NCBI GenBank assembly: GCA_031279895.1
Contig: JAITHR010000196.1
Span: 1-7,243 of the forward strand
DNA length: 7,243 nucleotides
Source: Spirochaetaceae bacterium
GTDB taxonomy: Bacteria; Spirochaetota; Spirochaetia; Treponematales; Breznakiellaceae
Direction: 5' to 3'
The notes beneath the pieces were generated by a model. It was not told the DNA's origin. It ran no database searches and worked only from the letters and a program-made list of their open reading frames with translations. This document shows, piece by piece, positions 1 to 4,079 of this stretch. A program made the position numbers and the translations under genes. Each line of letters starts with the position of its first letter. Position 1 is the first letter of the stretch.

Positions 1-642
1 TTCCGCGTCGCCCACGAAAAAGACCGGACGCTCCGTCTGACGGAGCGTCTCTTCGGCGCCCAGGACCTGAAACACGAGAATATAGGACCCGACGGCAAGG
101 TCGTCTCCCACGGAAAACGGCGGACAAAGCGTGTCCAGACCGTCCACCAGTATAAGCCGGTCCCCCGCGGCTTCCGCCGGATCCGGCTTGGAGGCCGGTT
201 CCGCTTCCGCGGCCTCCGCGGTCTCCGGTTCCGGTTCCGAAGGGGGGGCAGCCGGCGCTTCCCCAAGGGGTTCCGTGGGGCCCGCGTCGGTGTCCGCCGC
301 GTCCGCCCCGGCCTCCTGCTTTCGAGGATCCGGCGCGGTTTCCCGTATCGCGTAGCGGGTCTTTCTGCCCGCAGCCTCTCCCGCGGGGGTCCTGAAAAAC
401 ACGAGGAGCCCCCGCACGTCAATGTCCTTGGCAACGGAGCGGCTGAAACAGGGGGTTACGGCGTCGTTTTGTCTGATAATGCCCGATTTGTCCAAAGGGA
501 CGCCCTGTATGTACGCGCTCACCTCATAGGCTTCGGCGGACGCCCATTCCCGCCCCAGGTCAACCCCGTCGCACGCGGCCAGCGTAAGGGCAATGGAGGC
601 GAAGAGGATTTGTATACCCGCGGGTATTCCGAAAATACGCAT
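1..642 (-). CDS. Putative lipoprotein, 3' end outside window
   Basis: Reading the minus strand from an ATG at 642 gives 214 codons with no stop to the left edge, so the C-terminus is missing. The first 23 residues have a basic start (MR), a hydrophobic core and a lipobox, LAAC, with the acceptor Cys at residue 24: a type II signal peptide, implying export and lipid anchoring. Residues 25-100 form a mixed alpha/beta-like region (it contains RGLLVFFRTP), residues about 103-160 are a low-complexity Ala/Glu/Pro linker, and residues 161-214 resume folded-looking sequence (RLILVDGLD, SYILVFQVLG). I recognise no family and assign no function. An in-frame ATG at 714 would add 24 residues, but it lies in an interspersed repeat and would bury the signal peptide, so 642 is preferred. 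The start at 642 has no obvious Shine-Dalgarno. A G7 tract (242-248 on the plus strand) lies inside the linker coding region. It is divergent from the downstream plus-strand genes. Confidence 0.68.
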   Translation of the reverse strand, partial: MRIFGIPAGIQILFASIALTLAACDGVDLGREWASAEAYEVSAYIQGVPLDKSGIIRQNDAVTPCFSRSVAKDIDVRGLLVFFRTPAGEAAGRKTRYAIRETAPDPRKQEAGADAADTDAGPTEPLGEAPAAPPSEPEPETAEAAEAEPASKPDPAEAAGDRLILVDGLDTLCPPFSVGDDLAVGSYILVFQVLGAEETLRQTERPVFFVGDAE

Positions 643-651
643 ATACTCATT

Positions 652-680
652 AGTATACCACGCCCCCGGCCATTTATCAT
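652..680 (-). promoter_or_regulatory. Candidate promoter of the lipoprotein gene
   Basis: On the minus strand an ATGATA (680-675) matches four of six bases of the -35 consensus. A 17-nt spacer ending in TGG follows, then TATACT (657-652), five of six to the -10 consensus, so this is an extended -10 arrangement. Transcription would begin near 645, only a few bases before the ATG at 642. This fits the missing Shine-Dalgarno and suggests a leaderless or near-leaderless message. Inferred from sequence only. Confidence 0.4.
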
Positions 681-695
681 CCCTCCAGCCTCCGC

Positions 696-722
696 CCGTC
701 TCCGACGGTTCCATAAGCTTCC
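696..722. repeat. Interspersed hairpin repeat, inverted relative to 6811-6836
   Basis: Positions 697-722 are a perfect 26-bp reverse complement of 6811-6836. Inside it CCGTC-TCC-GACGG (696-708) forms a 5-bp stem with a 3-nt loop. A shorter part, TCTCCGACGGTTCCA, recurs at 6621-6635. The same hairpin design with different stem bases occurs at 3874-3886 and 3966-3978. It is probably part of a chromosomal interspersed repeat family. Confidence 0.7.
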
Positions 723-758
723 CGCGCCGCACTTCAAACAACGACCGCCCCCTTACCG

Positions 759-1136
759 CCCGCTTCGGCACCACGCCGCCCCGCTTCAGCGCCACGCCTG
801 CCCTCTTTGGAATTCCGCACCTCCGTCACGGAGGTGCGCACCTTTGCCCCGGAATTCCGCACCTTTGCCCCGGAGGTGCGCACCTTTGCCGTGCGGGTGC
901 AAGCCCGCGTGTTGCGGGTGCAAGCCCGCGCCGTGGCGGGAAGTATTTCCGTGGCGCTAGGACGCATTTCCGTGACGTTAGGACGGAATTCCGCGGCGCT
1001 AGGACGTCCTTCCGCGGCGCTAGGACGCATTTCCGTGACGGTCTTACGGAATTCTGTCACGGAATTACGGAATTCTGCGACGGGAATACGTGTCTCCAAA
1101 GCGGGGAGTTGTGTGTCTGAAGCGGGGAGTTGTGGC
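759..1136. repeat. Tandem array, 18 units of exactly 21 bp
   Basis: The stretch divides into 18 consecutive 21-bp units (759-779, 780-800, and so on to 1116-1136) with no insertion or deletion. The consensus drifts along the array: Pro/Arg-coding units at 759-800, units ending in CCGCACC or GTGCGCACC at 801-884, units with GGGTGCAAGCC at 885-926, units with GGCGCTAGGACG or a close variant at 948-1031, units with ACGGAAT at 1032-1073, and units with GCGGGGAGTTGTG at 1095-1136. Many units contain the self-complementary core TCCGTNACGGA. Because 21 is a multiple of three, several frames stay open on both strands. The long frames here lack a good ATG with a ribosome site (two begin only at TTG), so I do not call a gene. 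Function is unknown. Confidence 0.9.
816..838. repeat. Perfect 23-nt palindrome inside the tandem array
   Basis: Two 11-base arms (816-826 and 828-838, starting CGCACCTCC) are perfectly complementary around a single central C at 827. It spans the junction of array units 3 and 4. It could form a cruciform or a tight hairpin, or be a dimeric protein-binding site. There is no T-tract, so it is not an obvious intrinsic terminator. Confidence 0.75.
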
Positions 1137-1162
1137 GTGGTGAGCGGACTGGGACTGCTTTG

Positions 1163-1212
1163 CCGCGCTTCGCATGACGTTTATGTGCCGGAGGCTGCGG
1201 AGACTGCTTGAT
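1163..1212 (+). repeat. Degenerate copy of the interspersed repeat
   Basis: The segment starts with CCGCGCTTCGCA, identical to 6799-6810. It continues with a diverged version of the same series: GTTTATGTGCCGGAGGCTGCGGAG here against GCTTATGGAACCGTCGGAGACG there. It includes a GCC-GGA-GGC mini-hairpin. It separates the tandem array from the R-M gene. No gene is supported between 1137 and 1254. Confidence 0.5.
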
Positions 1213-1244
1213 GGGGCGGGGCGTGCGGGGTATGCTGGGGGCAC

Positions 1245-1250
1245 GGAGGG
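1245..1250 (+). promoter_or_regulatory. Ribosome binding site that fixes the R-M gene start
   Basis: GGAGGG lies four bases before the ATG at 1255. The same frame is open back to an ATG at 1174, but that upstream part is Arg/Gly-rich sequence derived from the interspersed repeat and has no comparable ribosome site, so 1255 is the better start. Confidence 0.75.
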
Positions 1251-1254
1251 AGAA

Positions 1255-2526
1255 ATGAGTACCTACACGGGCATCCAGAAAGAAGAGACCCTCAAGGGGC
1301 TGGTGCGGGACGATTACTTTGCGGACTTCGGTTACGAGCCGAATATCGACAATATCGACTTTGTTATCACCGATAAGGCGGCGCGGGGGGATTTATTCAG
1401 CGACGGCGCCGGAAGTTCCCGGCATTTCCTGTGGGCCGAGGCCAAAAAGGGGGCGCACGATGTCTTTACTATGTTCACCCAATTGGTTTTGACGTGCAAG
1501 AAAACCTACGAAAAGGCGGACCACCTCGCCCCGCCGTGGCTCGGGTGCTTTGACGCGGCGCGGATTGCCTTCGTGCCGTTTTACGATATGCTCCCCGTTT
1601 TTACGGAAACCGACTTTAACTGGAACACCACGACGAGCAATCACGAGACGGATGATTTCAAGAAGGCGCGGGAGAAAATCGAGCGGCTTATCGGCGCGAA
1701 AATCGTGATTTTCAATTTCGGAGCCGACGACCGAGAGATACGCGATTTTATCAAGATCCATTTTACGTCCGGCGGAAGGGTTTCCATAAAAAGCCCGATT
1801 ACGAAAGACAACTTTGTGCAGATTTTTTACAAGTGGGTAAAAGAGGTAATGCCCGCCATAAATATGGCGAAGGATGAATGGGCGGAATATAAGAAAGCGG
1901 AGGTTCTGGAATGTGATTTTTTCCGCGCCGACGTTATGAGCGATAACGGCAATTCAATCAGTATCAGCGATAAATTAAAAATTATTTTGGAAAACGACAC
2001 CTATAAATTAAAAGACAGAACAAAGTTTGACAGGCTTTTGTATGTTGACATCGGGTTTACGGACAACGGGGAGGCGTACCGGCGCTTTTGGAACCGGTAC
2101 GAAAGGCCGCCTGCGGAGGAGTACCATACCTATATTATTGACCGGCGGGATTTGCTGGTGCCGCAGAATATACGGGAGCGGAAAGGCTCGTTTTTCACGC
2201 CGAAGGTCTGGGCGGACAAATCGAAGGAGTATCTGGCGGACGTTTTCGGCAAAGGCTGGCAGGACGAGTATTACGTGTGGGACTGCGCCGCGGGAAGCGG
2301 CAATCTGCTTGCGGGGCTGGCCAATCCGTATAACGTGTGGGCTTTCGACATCGAGCAGGCGAATATCGATACCATGAAGGCAATGACCGCGATAGATGAA
2401 AACTTAAACCTCTTGGACGCGCATATTTTTCAGTTCGACTTTCTCAACGACATACTGACACAAAGAGGATTTTATAGAAAGGGCGGAGTTATGTGCAAAA
2501 GCCGGAATGCCCGCGCCGGAACGTAA
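1255..2526 (+). CDS. Type IIG-like R-M protein, N-terminal part (nuclease and SAM-binding motif)
   Basis: This codes for 423 residues. Near the N-terminus, D46 (GDLF) and the triad AEAKKG (E62, K64) fit a PD-(D/E)xK nuclease core, as in type IIG enzymes that carry cleavage and methylation in one chain. Residues about 80-300 are probably the connecting region; it includes RRDLLVPQNIRERKG. RKGSFFTP at 309-316 matches the motif X area of gamma-class N6-adenine methyltransferases. DCAAGSGN at 343-350 is motif I, which binds S-adenosylmethionine; FDIE (364-367) and FDFLN (394-398) fit motifs II and III. The last roughly 24 residues (from LTQRG on) look unlike the family and probably come from the frameshift. 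Alone it lacks the NPPY catalytic motif and the target-recognition region, so it should not methylate by itself. It starts at an ATG with GGAGGG four bases upstream. Confidence 0.8.
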   Translation: MSTYTGIQKEETLKGLVRDDYFADFGYEPNIDNIDFVITDKAARGDLFSDGAGSSRHFLWAEAKKGAHDVFTMFTQLVLTCKKTYEKADHLAPPWLGCFDAARIAFVPFYDMLPVFTETDFNWNTTTSNHETDDFKKAREKIERLIGAKIVIFNFGADDREIRDFIKIHFTSGGRVSIKSPITKDNFVQIFYKWVKEVMPAINMAKDEWAEYKKAEVLECDFFRADVMSDNGNSISISDKLKIILENDTYKLKDRTKFDRLLYVDIGFTDNGEAYRRFWNRYERPPAEEYHTYIIDRRDLLVPQNIRERKGSFFTPKVWADKSKEYLADVFGKGWQDEYYVWDCAAGSGNLLAGLANPYNVWAFDIEQANIDTMKAMTAIDENLNLLDAHIFQFDFLNDILTQRGFYRKGGVMCKSRNARAGT

Positions 2527-3715
2527 ATTACCGCAAGCGTTATGCGATATTATAGACGACCCGGAAAAGCGGAAAAAACTAATTGTGTACATCAACCCGC
2601 CTTATGCGGAGGCCGCAAGCGTGGTAGCGGCAATAGGAACCGGCGACAGTAAGACCGGCGTGGCCAAAGCGCATAAAACCCGCGTTACATACAGAAAAGC
2701 TATCGGAGCCGCGACCAACGAGCTTTCCGCGCAGTTTATGGCGCGTATTTACCATGAAATACCGATGTGTACATTAGCGCTGTTCTCCAAACTCAAGTTT
2801 GTGTGCGGCCAGAATTTCGCTCAATTCCGAAAATTTCTCAACGCCGAGTATAAAGCAGGTTTTGTTGTCCGCGCAAATACCTTTGATAATGTGGCCGGAC
2901 AATTTCCCATAGCCTTCACCGTTTGGGACTTAAACGGCGCGGCTTTTCCCAAATATATTGACGTTGATGTTCCAGAGAACGGCGGCACGAAAAGGTTTTG
3001 GGTACCATTAAGCAGATCAATTAACAAATGGATCGTATCGTTTAATAAAACGGTTGTTAATACCATCGGGTATTTAACAAATCCCGGGCCTGATTTTTTG
3101 CATATAAATCAGCCGTATTTGACATCGATAAAAGGTATGCGGCACATTCATTATTACGCTTTTGATTTCAAGAATCTCATTCCCGGGTGCGTTTATTTTT
3201 CAGTGCGTCTCTGTATTGAACAGACATGGCTTAACGACCGCGACCAGTTTTTGTATCCCAACGGCGGGTGGGAAACTGATACGGAGTTTCAGCATGACTG
3301 CCTCATGTTTACCCTGTTTCACGGGCAGAACCGCGTATCCGCCGCCGCCGGCGTAAACCACTGGATACCCTTTACTGAAAAAGAAGTAAGCCCGAAAGAA
3401 AAGTTTCAGTCCAATTTCATGAGCGGCTTTCTCAAAGGCAGGCAATTCAGCCCTGAAGCGCGGGCGGTTATGGACGCGGGGCGGGAACTCTGGAAATACT
3501 ACCACGGGAAAACCAAAACCAACCGAACCGTTTCGGTCAACGCCTCGTTTTACGACATTCGGGCGCATTTCCAAGGCCGCAAAGAAAGCGGAACCATGAA
3601 CGCCGCGTCCACTGACGAAATCTACAACGCCCTTATCAAAACCCTGCGGGACGCGGCCAGGGCGCTGGCGAAAAAGATAGAGCCGAAAGTCTACGAATAC
3701 GGCTTTTTGCGGTAA
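2507..3715 (+). CDS. Type IIG-like R-M protein, C-terminal part (NPPY motif and target recognition)
   Basis: This is a 402-residue frame from an ATG at 2507, overlapping the upstream frame by 20 bases and shifted by +1. INPPYAEA (NPPY at residues 30-33, bases 2594-2605) is motif IV of N6-adenine methyltransferases, the site that holds the flipped adenine. The sequence just before it (DDPEKRKKLIVY) continues naturally from the upstream half. Residues about 60-180 should complete the methyltransferase fold; the rest, with VYFSVRLCIEQTW, GGWETD and HDCLMFTLFHG, most likely includes the DNA target-recognition domain. It ends at EPKVYEYGFLR, which looks like a natural C-terminus. The ATG has no good Shine-Dalgarno (only GCCGGA abutting it), so independent translation is doubtful; translational coupling through the overlap is possible. 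There is no separate specificity-subunit gene nearby, as expected for type IIG. Confidence 0.78.
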   Translation: MPAPERKLPQALCDIIDDPEKRKKLIVYINPPYAEAASVVAAIGTGDSKTGVAKAHKTRVTYRKAIGAATNELSAQFMARIYHEIPMCTLALFSKLKFVCGQNFAQFRKFLNAEYKAGFVVRANTFDNVAGQFPIAFTVWDLNGAAFPKYIDVDVPENGGTKRFWVPLSRSINKWIVSFNKTVVNTIGYLTNPGPDFLHINQPYLTSIKGMRHIHYYAFDFKNLIPGCVYFSVRLCIEQTWLNDRDQFLYPNGGWETDTEFQHDCLMFTLFHGQNRVSAAAGVNHWIPFTEKEVSPKEKFQSNFMSGFLKGRQFSPEARAVMDAGRELWKYYHGKTKTNRTVSVNASFYDIRAHFQGRKESGTMNAASTDEIYNALIKTLRDAARALAKKIEPKVYEYGFLR

Positions 3716-3860
3716 GCGCCCCGAACAACGCGCCGCCGCTTACGACGCACAACAACGCACTGCTTCCAAACCGCGACCGGCTGCGCGAAGCGTAGCCGCG
3801 CCTCAACAGCAACCGGATTGCTCACCGGACACGGTGTTGCACCACTTTGAAACAACAAGC
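3716..3860. repeat. Left arm of a diverged inverted repeat flanking hrpA
   Basis: Read as reverse complement this stretch aligns with about 6650-6790. Shared blocks include TTGTTTCAAAGTGGTGCAAC, CGTTGTTGTGCGT and a GGCTACGCTTCGCGCA/TGCTACGCTCCGCGCA pair, with moderate divergence elsewhere. A 7-bp dyad, GTAAGCG (3712-3718) with CGCTTAC (3737-3743), overlaps the R-M stop codon but has no T-tract. No gene is supported here: the minus-strand frame through it encodes LLFQSGATPCPVS, which the inverted copy also encodes, so it is repeat-derived. Confidence 0.7.
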
Positions 3861-3886
3861 GGCCATGCTTAAACAGCCGGAGGCTG
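3820..3886 (+). repeat. 67-bp direct repeat, copy 1
   Basis: Identical over 67 bases to 3912-3978, offset by 92 bp. It starts GCTCACCGGAC and ends with the hairpin CAGCC-GGA-GGCTG (3874-3886). The portion 3820-3868 is also present inverted, with only a few mismatches, at 6636-6684. Confidence 0.92.
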
Positions 3887-3911
3887 GCCGCGCCTAAGCA
3901 GCAGCCAGCCC

Positions 3912-3978
3912 GCTCACCGGACACGGTGTTGCACCACTTTGAAACAACAAGCGGCCATGCTTAAACAGCCGGAGGCTG
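3912..3978 (+). repeat. 67-bp direct repeat, copy 2, adjoining the hrpA promoter
   Basis: Exact second copy of 3820-3886, separated from it by 25 bp. Its terminal hairpin (3966-3978) ends directly at the candidate -35 box TTGACG (3979-3984). The two copies are perfectly identical while the inverted copy downstream of hrpA is diverged, which points to a recent local duplication or gene conversion. Confidence 0.92.
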
Positions 3979-4007
3979 TTGACGGGGGGGTGAAAATAGG
4001 GTAGGCT
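3979..4007 (+). promoter_or_regulatory. Candidate hrpA promoter containing a G7 tract
   Basis: TTGACG (3979-3984, five of six to TTGACA) is followed by a 17-nt spacer and TAGGCT (4002-4007), which keeps the three most important -10 bases (T1, A2, T6). Transcription would start near 4014 and give a leader of about 65 nt. A run of seven G (3984-3990) begins at the last base of the -35 box and fills the start of the spacer, so a change in its length would change the -35/-10 spacing. Confidence 0.5.
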
Positions 4008-4070
4008 CGGAAAAAAGAAACGTATGGTACCGCCTCCCCGCGCACGGCGGGAACCTACAGCACAATAGCA

Positions 4071-4076
4071 AGGTGA
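4071..4076 (+). promoter_or_regulatory. Ribosome binding site of hrpA
   Basis: AGGTGA ends three bases before the ATG at 4080. The spacing is short but the match is adequate. The encoded protein begins about 30 residues before helicase motif I, typical of DEAH helicases, which supports this start. Confidence 0.6.
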
Positions 4077-4079
4077 ACC

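Larger units (their letters stand above)
1255..3715 (+). pseudogene. Type IIG-like restriction-modification gene broken by a frameshift
   Basis: The two reading frames 1255-2526 and 2507-3715 read as the two halves of one protein of roughly 820 residues. The first ends shortly after methyltransferase motif I and a conserved-looking FDFLND. The second opens with LPQALCDII and reaches the NPPY catalytic motif about 20 residues later. The second frame extends back without a stop to 2459, just after a TGA at 2456-2458, so the shift must lie between about 2459 and 2523. One surplus base (or a loss of two) explains it. Restoring the frame near 2460 gives a continuous junction, NDILT then KEDFIERAELCAKAG. 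The protein would be a self-contained nuclease plus adenine methyltransferase. Locally AT-rich patches (for example 1970-2040 and 2950-3130) contrast with the GC-rich neighbours and fit horizontal acquisition. A sequencing error, programmed frameshift or a working split enzyme are alternatives. Confidence 0.75.

Noticed and set aside
131..355. Ser/Ala-rich 74-codon plus-strand frame
   Set aside because: It is antisense to the Ala/Glu/Pro linker of the lipoprotein gene, whose low complexity explains it.
734..1099. Minus-strand 121-codon frame through the same array
   Set aside because: It begins at TTG without a ribosome site and is explained by the palindromic repeat units.
593..1120. Plus-strand 175-codon frame starting in the lipoprotein gene
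   Set aside because: Its start is antisense within the lipoprotein coding region, it crosses the promoter and repeats, and it has no domain character.
807..1211. Plus-strand 134-codon frame through the 21-bp array
   Set aside because: It opens only at a TTG with no Shine-Dalgarno, and its openness follows from the repeat length being a multiple of three. Kept as a finding about heptads, not called as a gene.
1174..1254. Longer N-terminus for the R-M protein from the ATG at 1174
   Set aside because: The extra 27 residues derive from the interspersed repeat, and the strong ribosome site is at 1245-1250 before the ATG at 1255.
3712..3743. Intrinsic terminator after the R-M gene
   Set aside because: The GTAAGCG/CGCTTAC dyad is weak, overlaps the stop codon, has a large loop and no T-tract.
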